Shown here in pieces: positions 40,101-48,461 of a stretch of 64,000 nt of DNA; position 1 is the first letter of the stretch; every line of letters begins with the position of its first letter. Source of the DNA: Chitinophagaceae bacterium (lineage in GTDB: Bacteria; Bacteroidota; Bacteroidia; Chitinophagales; Chitinophagaceae); contig CANGNA010000005.1 in NCBI GenBank assembly GCA_947455215.1, forward strand, positions 33,392 through 97,391, given 5' to 3'. The notes beneath the pieces were generated by a model. That model ran no database searches, had not been told where the DNA came from, and saw only the letters and a list, made by a program, of their open reading frames with translations. The position numbers and the translations under genes are program-made.

Positions 40101-42426
40101 TAATAGGACCTGCAGATACGGTAACTACCCTTGTAGCCGCACAGCTGCCTATAGTGTAAGCAACGGTAACAGTACCGCTACCAACCGCATGTACCAGGCC
40201 ACTGGAGTTTACTGTGGCAATAGCGCCGGTAGATGGTGTCCACGTACCGCCGCCCGGGCTGCTTACCAGGGTAGAGTTAACACCGGTACACAGCAATGCA
40301 GTTCCCGTAATAGCCGTCGGGCTTGCATTCACGGTTACAGCATAACCTGCCGCCTGCGTGCCGCAACCATTGGCAAGTGTATATGAAATAGCAGCATTGC
40401 CTGCAGTAAGTCCGGTTACAGTAGCTATACCGCCACTTACGCTTACTGTGGCTATGGTGCCCGCAGTGCTGCTCCACGTGCCACCTGTAGTAGCATCTGT
40501 AAGTGTGATGCTGGTACCGGCACACAGCGTCGTAGCTGTCCCCGATATAGGAGATACCACTGGCAAAGGATCTACATGGAATGCAAACTTTTGTATAGAC
40601 GTGTCGTAATTACATACAATAGTATATATAGCAGTATCTACCCCTGTAGCTAATGGGAATACCTTACCATTTACCGCATCTACGGTAGCTACGGTAGTGT
40701 TACTCAAAGACCATGTACCATTAGTTACAACATTTTTGAAAGTATCTGTAGTGCTGGAAATGCATATAGACGTATCACCAGTTATGGGCGCAGTAACGGG
40801 TGTGCCGAAATTTTTGAAAATAGAAACAGTGTTGGCAGTACTATTGGCAGATATAACATCCAGCTTTTTATCACCATCCACATCAGCCATAGTTATCCCT
40901 ACCGGTCCGGTACCGGGGGTCAGAGACAAAGACGGGGTAGTTACCATTGAGATAGTACCCGAAACCGAAGTATTAGTATATATGCGAAGGCCATTAGGTG
41001 TGCCCAGCGCAGCTACCCCCAACATACCTACAGCTACATCCACCTTGCCATCTGCATCATAATCGCCGGCGGCAAGTCCCACCGGGTTAATAAAGGGAGC
41101 AGTAGAAATATCCTGACGCGACGCGAAAGACGATGTAGTGATGGAACCGGAGGTAGCAGTATTCCTGAACACAGAGAGATTACCTACCGAACCATAGTCT
41201 GTACAGGAAACAATGATATCTGATTTAGTATCACCATCCAGGTCAGCAGTGATCACCTGCCTGCCGGCTACCGGCAATACCAGGTCAACACGGGTAGCAA
41301 AATTCACTGTGCCCGAAGTTGAAATATTCCTGAACACAGAAACCGAGGAAACACCAGGGCCTGCACCTGATGGGTCAGGGTTAGCGGCTACGATGTCCAT
41401 TGCACCGTCTCCATCAAAATCACCTGTTGCAATACTCGATGGCTCAGACCACGCTGGCAAAGCAAACGAAAAAGGATTTCCCAATGCAGCAAAACCGGCT
41501 GCAGGTGGGGTAATAATATTGTTTAACCATACTTTCACGGAATCTGTACCAAGCGCATTACCCGCACCATCAACCCCCCTGATAACAGCCGCAATATCCG
41601 GTTTATTATCACCATCAAAGTCAGCGATCGCGATCTCAGAACATTTACCACCACTTGAATAGTTAGTTAGGATACTGCGCTGTGCGGCAAAAGAAATAGT
41701 ACCCACTGTACTTGTATTTCTGAATGCTACTATCCTGCCACCACCACCATCGCTAGAAATGATGATATCTAGTTTTCCATCCCTATCCAGGTCAGTGAAC
41801 CTGATGCTGGTAGGCTTAGACGCACCAGCAGTGAGACTCAATGTTGTCGCAGCAACCATAGTAGACGCTGAAGATATGGTTCCCGCAGTAGCGGTACTGC
41901 GATAAATAGACAGACACGCACCCGTTGCTGCGGCACTATGATTGGCTACCACCATATCCAGTTTTCCATCTCCGTCAAGATCTGCAAAGGCTGCCAGGTA
42001 GGGTTCCAGCAGCCCACTGCCAAAATCTACCTTTGGCTTGAACGCATTGGATCCAGCAACGTAACAGTTATTGAATAAGGGATTGAAAGGAGCTGTTGTA
42101 GCTACCCACCCATACGATGCAGTATTTTTGGCGGCACGTATCCGGTCGTAAGAAGCACCTACGGGCACAGTTACGCCAAGGTCTGTGGCAGTGGCCGATA
42201 ATATCGTAGCTTTTACACCACCGAAGTATACCGAATTATTAGACAGCGTCGTGCTGAAACTACCACCGCTAAGCGTAATGGTAGCACCCGGCACCGCCGA
42301 ATATGAAGTGGACGTAAGTCCCTGAGCGATAGAGCTTTCACTATTAAAAACCATGAAAGTTGAAGCAACCGCCAGCACCAATTTCCCTGCAACACTCTTC
42401 AAACGTGGGTAATAGTTTTTCATCAT
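37150..42426 (-). CDS. Giant T9SS-exported protein with 10 Big_2-like and 4 Ig-like repeats
   Basis: 1758 aa. The N-terminus has a long signal (to about SIAQG), then IPT-like (PGATITLSGGSFSTTLSNN), then VCBS/FG-GAP repeats (DLDGDGKLDMVVANH, DIDG-type acidic loops). Ten Big_2-like repeats follow (LCAGTSITLTDATTGGTW type) and four longer Ig/PKD-like domains (YQWRVNG, YNWKVNG, YQFFING, YQWFHNG). The end has the sorting domain IVPNPTRGKFSLIGNTG and LSKTVHFELAR. Same architecture as the 2333-aa protein with fewer repeats, so the two arose by duplication and repeat number change. ATG ATG start at 42424-42426. Confidence 0.88.
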   Translation of the reverse strand: MMKNYYPRLKSVAGKLVLAVASTFMVFNSESSIAQGLTSTSYSAVPGATITLSGGSFSTTLSNNSVYFGGVKATILSATATDLGVTVPVGASYDRIRAAKNTASYGWVATTAPFNPLFNNCYVAGSNAFKPKVDFGSGLLEPYLAAFADLDGDGKLDMVVANHSAAATGACLSIYRSTATAGTISSASTMVAATTLSLTAGASKPTSIRFTDLDRDGKLDIIISSDGGGGRIVAFRNTSTVGTISFAAQRSILTNYSSGGKCSEIAIADFDGDNKPDIAAVIRGVDGAGNALGTDSVKVWLNNIITPPAAGFAALGNPFSFALPAWSEPSSIATGDFDGDGAMDIVAANPDPSGAGPGVSSVSVFRNISTSGTVNFATRVDLVLPVAGRQVITADLDGDTKSDIIVSCTDYGSVGNLSVFRNTATSGSITTSSFASRQDISTAPFINPVGLAAGDYDADGKVDVAVGMLGVAALGTPNGLRIYTNTSVSGTISMVTTPSLSLTPGTGPVGITMADVDGDKKLDVISANSTANTVSIFKNFGTPVTAPITGDTSICISSTTDTFKNVVTNGTWSLSNTTVATVDAVNGKVFPLATGVDTAIYTIVCNYDTSIQKFAFHVDPLPVVSPISGTATTLCAGTSITLTDATTGGTWSSTAGTIATVSVSGGIATVTGLTAGNAAISYTLANGCGTQAAGYAVTVNASPTAITGTALLCTGVNSTLVSSPGGGTWTPSTGAIATVNSSGLVHAVGSGTVTVAYTIGSCAATRVVTVSAGPIISPITGASTTLCRGTNLTLSDATPLGTWRSASPSIASINTSGVVRGNAVGNTTISYVVTNSCGTDSVGYAISVKPVPGPITGASFRVCETQSVSLNDTSTTGTWSASTSDVLVMGAGGTVTLTGLSAGNPVISYTMPGGCFTTSAFTVNALPAAPTGGNAVCQGGSITLSDASTPGSWSASGPSSGIVTVGSSTGVITGVTPGNTNIVFTQTSTGCSITLTPFTVNPTPTAIGGSAVACVGASSTLTSTPAGGVWSVTPGTVANIDPVTGVVTGVLPGSAVVTYSFTATGCSVSGPITVAPSPGAIAGPSTVCLGGFMTLTDTPTAGTWASSNPVAAPINAIGIVSGATLGTTVISYTLPSTGCRATKTVTVTPPPAAIVGATPLCPYTSITLSDPTTLGTWSSNNMAVAVVNPTTGVVTGVSGGTALISYILTATGCSVFVPVTVHDAPVIAGAPRVCVGYTNLLTADVTGGVWASTDTNIAKVDTATGLVHGRTAGSVTMSYTTPPYGCFDTMAFTSYDTVVPTLVITASPVITLTGHIASVCQATSVTYTAIVTNGGALPGYQWRVNGTLVGTGPTYTYTPGNNDSVSCKLTSNAICATPVVRTDYIKMNVITRQTPILNLAPSIGGDTTCLGSPVTLNPNPIFGGPAPTYNWKVNGVNVGPGSTFTYIPANGDVITVVIHSSYVCPLVDTATDTLHLTVSPYVTPTVTLNGSDTACELYPAVFVVSQTGGGTNPSYQFFINGTPAPASTVSGNSISFLPNTGDVVSVTMTSNFPCVTTSTVSSAPHTITVVPVPIPSISVAVYPGYILAPGMNATFVATPVNQGTNPSYQWFHNGIIIPGATNLAYVTNVFATGDDFKCVMTTNDICNHISVYGYATVYVGANVGVSNVNNPNSHIDIVPNPTRGKFSLIGNTGVASNEEVTAEVTNMLGQVVYTVHFTTIDGAIDQAVNLGDNLANGMYILNLRSEHLSKTVHFELAR

Positions 42427-42725
42427 AAAAAATAATTAAGCTATTAAGTTCTTTCTGCGTTAGCCGCTTACATATGCGGCGCACCACCCCCGCATGTTGC
42501 CATACACAAGCAGCCCACCTTTCGCAAAAGCGGATTTATTCAAGGCTAAAAATAAGAAATAATTCACATTCTCATATCTTTTGGCCACATCATCGCAAAT
42601 TTTATTTTTATACCACCCTCCATTACCAACATAAACGCAAAACACTTATTTTTATACCCGCAGCTTTATATATTTGCAACTTTGCGGGCATTTTAACCCG
42701 CTACAACCAACAAATACAACAAAAT
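42427..42725. other. A/T-rich divergent intergenic region
   Basis: 299 bases between divergent genes. Apart from the promoter element at 42669-42676 I see no gene or RNA. Confidence 0.5.
42669..42676 (+). promoter_or_regulatory. -7 element for the 153-aa secreted protein
   Basis: TATATTTG, exact TAnnTTTG, 49 bases before the ATG at 42726. The -33 element is not obvious. Confidence 0.45.
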
Positions 42726-43187
42726 ATGCTTGGTCGCTTTACGATTGTAGTACTGCTTATCGCATCCCTGTTCAGCTCTTCCGCCTTTGCCGGAGACAAT
42801 AACTACTTCCAGCACAAAAAATTCTTCTGGCTCTGCAGCATCACAAAAGAGTGCTTCTACTGCGAATCGTGCGCTAAAGAGATGTATAAGCTCAAGATAA
42901 AGAACAATACAGACAAGAAAATAAAATCTATATATTACCAGTACTACTCTCCCCTCTACCAGAAAGTGCTTACCCGCGAAGCCGTAATAGAAGGCGATGT
43001 GGTGGACAAACAGAACATTGGCTACCTGTTCATCTGTGTAGACAACCGTTTCCACTGGACCATCAGCCGCATTGTGTACGAAGACAACAGCATGGAAAAC
43101 TTCCTGGTCGACGGGCCTCTGAAGAAATTCCACCAGGATGCCGACGAATGCGATTGCAACCTGACGCCACTGGACACACGCTACTAA
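42726..43187 (+). CDS. Secreted Cys-containing hypothetical protein
   Basis: 153 aa from the ATG at 42726, which begins a signal peptide (MLGRFTIVVLLIASLFSSSAF, cleavage after AFA). The frame is open for 84 codons upstream but without signal-like sequence. The mature protein has a Cys cluster early (CSITKECFYCESC) and C-x-C at the end (DECDCN), suggesting disulfides or metal binding. No family recognised. Confidence 0.65.
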   Translation: MLGRFTIVVLLIASLFSSSAFAGDNNYFQHKKFFWLCSITKECFYCESCAKEMYKLKIKNNTDKKIKSIYYQYYSPLYQKVLTREAVIEGDVVDKQNIGYLFICVDNRFHWTISRIVYEDNSMENFLVDGPLKKFHQDADECDCNLTPLDTRY

Positions 43188-43208
43188 TAAATTACGTTAT
43201 TGCAGTAT

Positions 43209-43231
43209 AAACCTCTCTTAACGGGAGGTTT
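43209..43231 (+). terminator. Hairpin terminator
   Basis: AAACCTC / GAGGTTT stem with a 9-base loop, followed by TTTTTATTAT. Confidence 0.85.
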
Positions 43232-43567
43232 TTTTATTATATCAACTTCGCTACAGGGAACAACAGGCTACTTTTATACTTTTCTAAATAGATTTTTACG
43301 CCTCAGATGTTCTCTGCGCACTCTGCCTGCTTAATGGCCTTTGCGCCCCAAAAGTGGGGAACTCCCCTCTTTGCCAGGCCTTTGTGCGTAGCCTAAAGAG
43401 GGGACGATATTTGACCAGCCGTAGGCGTGTTGTCAAATGTCGGGGGTGATTGGCACCAGGCAAACATTGTTTTAAAAGATGGGCGTACACAGTCGCTGCC
43501 GAAGGCAAGCGTGAAATTTTATTGCACAAATCTCTCCCGTGAGCAGTATAATCCATTACTTTGCCCT
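43232..43567. other. Intergenic region with inverted repeats, no clear gene
   Basis: About 335 bases. It holds CCCCTCTTT (43364-43372) and AAAGAGGGG (43395-43403) as an inverted repeat, and a looser ATTTGAC / GTCAAAT pair near 43409-43438. The plus-strand frame of the next gene is open through much of it, but the translation does not look like protein until the first hydrophobic segment. Confidence 0.5.
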
Positions 43568-44701
43568 GTGTTCAGCGCCATTGTCTTCTGGGCTTTTGTG
43601 GGCTGGGTGGTCATACAATTTTTATACGCCGCTCTGCTGTTCTCCAGGTTCTTCCGCCTGCGGGGCAATGCTGCCATCCTGCCTGTGCCGCAGCGCCGGC
43701 AGGTAAGCATTGTTATCTGCGCCAAAGACGAGACGGCCAACCTCCGCGCCAACCTCCGCGCGGTGCTGGAACAAGACTACCGCGACGCCAATGGCACACC
43801 ACTGTTCGAAGTGATCGTTGTCAACGACTGTTCTACCGACAGCACACACGCTCTGCTCGAAGACTATAAACAGGAATTCCCTCACCTGCGCGAACTCATC
43901 ATCACGCCAGAGACACAAAGAGATGTGGCGGGTAAAAAATTTGCCTTGAGCGTAGGCGTGAAGGCCGCTACCCACGAATGGATACTCCTTACCGATGCCG
44001 ATTGTAAGCCGGCATCGCAGCAGTGGCTGGCCTATATGGTAGCCCCCCTTGCGTTGGGTAAAACAATAGTGGCCGGCTACCCTGCCCACGTGCAGCAACC
44101 CGGCTTGCTCAATCGTTTCATCCGCTGGGAGACCACCCACACCTGGCTGCAACTGGCCACCTATGCCATGGCCGGCAAGCCTTACCTGGCCATAGGCCGC
44201 AACCTGGCCACCACTAAAACAGCCTGCCTGCGTACCTACGCCGACCCGCACTGGGCACAGGTACCCACCGGCGACGACGACCTGCTGGTAAAGCTGAACG
44301 CCACCAAAGACAACTTTGCCCTCGTCATGCACCCGCAAGCCTATACCTACTCCAACACCCGAGATACCCTAAGGGCATGGATGCGGCAGAAGGAACGCCA
44401 CACCTCTGATGGCAAATATTACGCGGGTACTGTACAGACACTGCTGGCCACCTACGGCATATCGCAGGCCGCGGTATGGGTATATTTTGTGTACCTGGCG
44501 TTTACCCCCTACGCTGCCACAGCAGCGGCATTGCTGGCCTTACGCTGTATAGTTTATTGGTTACTGTGGGCAGCCACTGCCCTCAGGCTGAAAGAAAAAA
44601 ATATCATTTCTCTGCTTCCCCTATTCGATATAGGATGGATGCTCTATAACTTTGCGTTCTTACCATTCATACTCAGCAAAAACCGCCGGCATTGGACATA
44701 A
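43568..44701 (+). CDS. Membrane glycosyltransferase family 2
   Basis: 377 aa from a GTG at 43568; the frame is open back to 43427, so the start is uncertain. One N-terminal membrane segment (VFWAFVGWVVIQFLYAALLF), then a GT2 catalytic domain with IVICAKDETANL, VIVVNDCSTDST, the DxD motif LLTDADCKP, TGDDDLL, and RQKERHTSD near the QxxRW position. C-terminal hydrophobic segments (about 310-370) anchor it again. It likely transfers a sugar to a lipid or growing glycan at the inner membrane. Its end overlaps rsmG by 10 bases. Confidence 0.85.
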   Translation: MFSAIVFWAFVGWVVIQFLYAALLFSRFFRLRGNAAILPVPQRRQVSIVICAKDETANLRANLRAVLEQDYRDANGTPLFEVIVVNDCSTDSTHALLEDYKQEFPHLRELIITPETQRDVAGKKFALSVGVKAATHEWILLTDADCKPASQQWLAYMVAPLALGKTIVAGYPAHVQQPGLLNRFIRWETTHTWLQLATYAMAGKPYLAIGRNLATTKTACLRTYADPHWAQVPTGDDDLLVKLNATKDNFALVMHPQAYTYSNTRDTLRAWMRQKERHTSDGKYYAGTVQTLLATYGISQAAVWVYFVYLAFTPYAATAAALLALRCIVYWLLWAATALRLKEKNIISLLPLFDIGWMLYNFAFLPFILSKNRRHWT

Positions 44702-45327
44702 TCTTAAAATACTTCGCAGACTTTAACGAAACACAGTTGCAGCAATTTGCCCAGCTTAAAGAACTGTACACCACCTGGAACGAACAGATCAACGTCATAT
44801 CCCGCAAGGATATCGACTCGCTGTACGAGCGCCATGTGCTGCACTCGCTGAGTATAGCGGCTATGTGCAATTTCGATCCGGGTACCGAAGTAGTGGATAT
44901 AGGCACCGGTGGCGGCTTTCCGGGCATACCACTGGCCATCTTCTTCCCGGAGGTCAATTTTATGCTGTCTGATAGTATTGGTAAAAAAATAAAGGTGGTG
45001 AACGAGGTGGCCTCAGCCATAGGCCTGAAGAATGTTACTGCAGTACATACCCGTGTTGAAGACATAAAAGGCCGCACCTTCGATTATGCCGTATCGCGCG
45101 CTGTGGCGCCCCTTGGCGAACTATGGAAGTGGATCAGCCCGCTTATCCATAAAGGCCAGAAAAGCGAAGAACTACCCAACGGCCTCATCTGCCTTAAAGG
45201 CGGCGACCTGCAGCAGGAAATAAAAGACTCCGGCCTGCAGAAGATTGTACAGGCATGGCAGGTAGATGATATCTTTAACGAAGAGGCTTTCCGCGATAAA
45301 TATGTTATTTATGTACCCAAACTGTAA
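44692..45327 (+). CDS. rsmG: 16S rRNA (guanine527-N7)-methyltransferase RsmG
   Basis: 211 aa from a TTG at 44692 that overlaps the glycosyltransferase. Features are FAQLKELYTTWNEQINVISRKD, YERHVLHSL, the SAM motif VVDIGTGGGFPGIPLAI, and SRAVAPLGELW. It modifies G527 of 16S rRNA using S-adenosylmethionine. Normal length. The overlap suggests co-transcription with the unrelated glycosyltransferase. Confidence 0.93.
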   Translation: MDIILKYFADFNETQLQQFAQLKELYTTWNEQINVISRKDIDSLYERHVLHSLSIAAMCNFDPGTEVVDIGTGGGFPGIPLAIFFPEVNFMLSDSIGKKIKVVNEVASAIGLKNVTAVHTRVEDIKGRTFDYAVSRAVAPLGELWKWISPLIHKGQKSEELPNGLICLKGGDLQQEIKDSGLQKIVQAWQVDDIFNEEAFRDKYVIYVPKL

Positions 45328-45339
45328 CCACAGATCACA

Positions 45340-46215
45340 TCAGGGATAATACTCAATAACCCGCTCCAGCACCGTCGTGCCCAGGTCGTGCCAGTGTATG
45401 CGCTGCTCCGTCCAGTTACCCTGTTTATCGGGTTTCAGGTACTCCATTTTCTTTTGTGAGTGAAGGTTTTTGAACTCTTCGTACGAGGTTTCTTCCAGCA
45501 TATTGCCATCCTTGTCAAATGCCCTTACAATTTTCATTACATCATTTCCTTTAATAGGAGTCTTCCTTTCCAGTGTGCACTTTTTATTGTCATCATAATC
45601 ATAATAACCAATTGCTGTATCTCCATTTGCGTGCAATGTTCTATCCGCTATCAGGCTACCTTGCTTGTTGTAGATATATGTTACGATGATCGAATCATGA
45701 TAACGTCCATCAACAACTGGCCCTAATAATCGTGTCTGGCGGGTCAGTTGTTTTTCTTTATTAAACCAGTTACTGAATTTTGTCATCACATATCCGTCTG
45801 GACTATTGTTAGTGATCCCTGTTACTATAGTAACAGCTATATTGTTACCTAAACTGTCATAATAATACGATTTGACTGCCTTAATGTCGTTGCTGTCAAC
45901 GTCGTTCGAGAAACTACTTTCTGCCCGTATCCGTCCTAAAGTATCATATTCATAGACCACTTGTAGTCCTGTATCTCCTTTTTCGCTTACCTGAAAAGTA
46001 TGGACAAGATTGCCAGATAGATTGAACATATAGAACTTTGTCCACCTTAGCTTCTTACCCTTATCAGCACCCGTAGTATCCAAAAAATAATCGGTTTCCT
46101 TTATCATCTTCACCTTGCCGCGCAGGTTCATTTTGCCCCAGTCGTTATCCGCCTTCTTCTCCTTACAGGAAAAGAACACAACAGCCAACAACAATATGTA
46201 TAGCAAACGATTCAT
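45340..46215 (-). CDS. Hypothetical lipoprotein with RHS/YD-like repeats
   Basis: 291 aa from the ATG at 46215, signal ending FFSC. The body has repeated short beta motifs such as YEYDTLGRIRAESSF, YYYDSLGNNIAV, YIYNKQGSLIADR and AFDKDGNMLEE, like the YD repeats of RHS proteins and the toxin/adhesin beta-strand repeats, but far too few for an RHS shell. Unknown role. Convergent with rsmG. Confidence 0.7.
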   Translation of the reverse strand: MNRLLYILLLAVVFFSCKEKKADNDWGKMNLRGKVKMIKETDYFLDTTGADKGKKLRWTKFYMFNLSGNLVHTFQVSEKGDTGLQVVYEYDTLGRIRAESSFSNDVDSNDIKAVKSYYYDSLGNNIAVTIVTGITNNSPDGYVMTKFSNWFNKEKQLTRQTRLLGPVVDGRYHDSIIVTYIYNKQGSLIADRTLHANGDTAIGYYDYDDNKKCTLERKTPIKGNDVMKIVRAFDKDGNMLEETSYEEFKNLHSQKKMEYLKPDKQGNWTEQRIHWHDLGTTVLERVIEYYP

Positions 46216-46460
46216 TACGCAGATAATGAAGTAAATATACAAAACTCCTATACTTCTGTCACTGTCTCCTATCGCGAGAGTTCAGCGTAGCGCTCTCGTG
46301 ACGACCAAATAAACGAATATCCTGATTCGCCGGCATAACAGCAATCTACAACCTGCCTTGTTACATTATTCCTTGGCGCCCTTTGCGGTAAAACCTTAAG
46401 AACCCCATATTAAGCTTTCACTAATAGCTCAAAACCATAGTAAATTCTGTCATTAATCTT

Positions 46461-46468
46461 TACCTTTG
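46461..46468 (+). promoter_or_regulatory. -7 element for the DHS-like gene
   Basis: TACCTTTG, exact TAnnTTTG, 18 bases before the ATG at 46487. Confidence 0.5.
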
Positions 46469-46486
46469 CAGCCAATTTTTACAAAT

Positions 46487-47461
46487 ATGACAAAAGGACC
46501 AATCTCCCAATTTATACAGCATCATTACCGCCACTTCAACGCGGCGGCGCTGGTAGATGCTGCCAAAGGCTACGAAACACACCTGCTGGAAGGTGGTAAA
46601 ATGCTGGTATCACTGGCCGGTGCCATGAGTACTGCCGAGCTGGGCATCTCTTTCGCCGAAATGATCCGCCAGGATAAGGTGGCCATCATCAGCTGTACGG
46701 GTGCCAACCTCGAAGAAGACATCATGAACCTGGTAGCACACACGCACTACAAGCGTGTACCTAACTACCGCGACCTGACACCTGAGCAGGAATATGAATT
46801 GCTGGAGAATGGCTTCAACCGCGTTACAGATACCTGTATCCCTGAAGAAGAGGCATTCCGCCGCATACAGCAGCACATCCATAAAATATGGAAAGACGCT
46901 GAAGACAAGGGCGAGCGCTACTTCCCGCACGAATTCATGTACAAACTGCTGCTGAGCGGTGTGATGAAGGAGAATTACGAGATCGACCCTAAGCACAGCT
47001 GGATGCTGGCCGCGGCTGAAAAGAACATTCCTATCATCGTTCCGGGATGGGAAGACAGCACTATGGGCAACATCTTCGCTTCTTACTGCATCAAGGGCGA
47101 ACTGAAGCCTAGCACCATGAAGAGCGGTATCGAATACATGATGTGGCTTACCGACTGGTATCGGGCCAACTCATCGGGCAAGGGCGTAGGCTTCTTCCAG
47201 ATAGGTGGTGGTATCGCGGGCGACTTCCCGATATGTGTGGTGCCTATGATGTACCAGGACCTGGAATGGCATGATGTACCATTCTGGAGCTACTTCTGCC
47301 AGATCAGCGACAGCACTACCTCTTACGGTTCTTACAGCGGCGCTGTACCTAACGAAAAGATCACCTGGGGCAAGCTGGATATCCACACCCCTAAATTCAT
47401 AGTAGAAAGCGATGCTACCATCGTAGCACCGCTCATCTTCGCTTACCTGCTCGGCTGGTAA
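46487..47461 (+). CDS. Deoxyhypusine-synthase-like protein
   Basis: 324 aa from the ATG at 46487, 18 bases after the promoter element. It has the DHS fold: GGKMLVSLAGAMSTAELG, IISCTGANLEEDIMNLVAH, VPGWEDSTMGN and VGFFQIGGGIAGDFP. In true DHS the active-site lysine sits just after the GGG motif (GGGxxKHH); here the same place reads GGGIAGD (residues 240-246) with no Lys. Bacteria generally lack eIF5A, so this is not expected to make hypusine; some bacterial members are linked to polyamine chemistry. Homospermidine- or other spermidine-type transfer is possible. Function is uncertain. Confidence 0.82.
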   Translation: MTKGPISQFIQHHYRHFNAAALVDAAKGYETHLLEGGKMLVSLAGAMSTAELGISFAEMIRQDKVAIISCTGANLEEDIMNLVAHTHYKRVPNYRDLTPEQEYELLENGFNRVTDTCIPEEEAFRRIQQHIHKIWKDAEDKGERYFPHEFMYKLLLSGVMKENYEIDPKHSWMLAAAEKNIPIIVPGWEDSTMGNIFASYCIKGELKPSTMKSGIEYMMWLTDWYRANSSGKGVGFFQIGGGIAGDFPICVVPMMYQDLEWHDVPFWSYFCQISDSTTSYGSYSGAVPNEKITWGKLDIHTPKFIVESDATIVAPLIFAYLLGW

Positions 47462-47485
47462 TATCGATCCTGAAATATATTATGG

Positions 47486-47517
47486 CAAGAGGGCGGCAGG
47501 TATCTGTCGCTCTCTTG
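47486..47517 (+). terminator. Candidate terminator after the DHS-like gene
   Basis: CAAGAGGGCG / CGCTCTCTTG (one mismatch), followed by TTTGTT. Confidence 0.6.
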
Positions 47518-47548
47518 TTTGTTAACAACGTATAATACCTAAAAGTTG

Positions 47549-47556
47549 TAAATTTG
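47549..47556 (+). promoter_or_regulatory. -7 element directly before the antitoxin start
   Basis: TAAATTTG ends 5 bases before the ATG at 47562, so transcription would start at or next to the start codon (leaderless mRNA). Confidence 0.45.
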
Positions 47557-47561
47557 AGTGC

Positions 47562-47762
47562 ATGACTGTACAATATCTTACCGACCAGAAGGGCAAGAAA
47601 ACAGGCGTATTAGTTTCCATCAAGGATTGGGAAAAGATCCAGAAGAAACTGAATACTGAACTTTTCTATGAAGAGTTTAAAGAGTCTGTGCGCGAGATTA
47701 AAGCTTTTAAAAGCGGCAAAAAGCAATTGAAGAATGTAAGCGATCTTTTAAATGAGCTTTAG
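47562..47762 (+). CDS. Antitoxin of a RelE/ParE-type pair
   Basis: 66 aa. Begins MTVQYLTDQKGKKTGVLVSIKDWEKIQ, the short beta hairpin plus helix layout of small antitoxins paired with RelE toxins, then a charged helical tail that would wrap the toxin. It overlaps the toxin by 11 bases, toxin second, the usual order. It should repress its own promoter with the toxin, by family analogy. Confidence 0.78.
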   Translation: MTVQYLTDQKGKKTGVLVSIKDWEKIQKKLNTELFYEEFKESVREIKAFKSGKKQLKNVSDLLNEL

Positions 47763-48084
47763 TATTAAGTATACCGCTCTGTTCGAAAAACAGGTTAAAC
47801 GACTCGCAAAAAAATACCCTTCACTAAAAGAAGATCTTCTTCTGTTGACCAATGAACTACAAGCAAATCCTACTGACGGCACTGCGTTGGGTAAAGGTTT
47901 GTATAAGGTCCGGATGGCGATAGCGAGCAAAGGACAGGGTAAAAGTGGCGGCGCCAGGGTAATAACTTTTTTAATGCTGAAAAACACAATTGTACTTACA
48001 TCTATCTATGATAAGTCAGAACAGAGTAGCGTCAGCATCCAGGTACTGCTTAAAATACTAAAAGATGAAGGAATAGTAGATTAG
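47752..48084 (+). CDS. RelE/ParE-family toxin
   Basis: 110 aa. Features of the fold are YTALFEKQVKRLAKKYPSL, GKGLYKVRMAIASKGQGKSGGARVITFL and IYDKSEQSS. RelE proteins cut mRNA in the ribosome; ParE proteins hit gyrase. The length and basic loop fit either, so the exact target is not assigned. Start ATG at 47752 lies inside the antitoxin reading frame. Confidence 0.85.
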   Translation: MSFSIKYTALFEKQVKRLAKKYPSLKEDLLLLTNELQANPTDGTALGKGLYKVRMAIASKGQGKSGGARVITFLMLKNTIVLTSIYDKSEQSSVSIQVLLKILKDEGIVD

Positions 48085-48163
48085 TTCAGTGTAAATCCCT
48101 CAAACATTATTCTTACTATCCGACATTTCGTAACTTTCGTGTACTTGAACCAGTGAGCCAGAC

Positions 48164-48355
48164 ATGATAGATTATGAAAAAATAGCCCGCCAGCTGGATA
48201 AAATGGTGTGCGCCGAGCATGGCCAGCGTGTAACCACGATTATCACCGATAATGAAGATCCCATCTTCCGCAATTGCTGCTGCGTGAACTTTGAAGAACA
48301 ACTTTTGGCCCGCTATGAACAATTGGTAGAAGAGGCCATAGATAACGAAGATTGA
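48164..48355 (+). CDS. Small Cys-rich hypothetical protein
   Basis: 63 aa, MIDYEKIARQLDKMVCAEHGQ... with the cluster RNCCCVNFEEQL. Acidic, helical, no signal peptide. Four cysteines may form a metal site. ATG at 48164. No homologue recognised, so the call as a gene rests on coding look and a free position. Confidence 0.5.
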   Translation: MIDYEKIARQLDKMVCAEHGQRVTTIITDNEDPIFRNCCCVNFEEQLLARYEQLVEEAIDNED

Positions 48356-48461
48356 CCTTCCCGGCGTAACCCTATAATAATCAGTAACTACCTCGTATAT
48401 TTAATGTGTATTTTTGTAATTGATCAAAGGGGCGTTCCCTTTGGCGCATAATGTTGTTTGT

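Noticed and set aside
43427..43567. Upstream extension of the glycosyltransferase frame
   Set aside because: The frame is open, but it starts in a repeat-bearing spacer and the translation has no protein character before the hydrophobic segment, so the GTG at 43568 is preferred.
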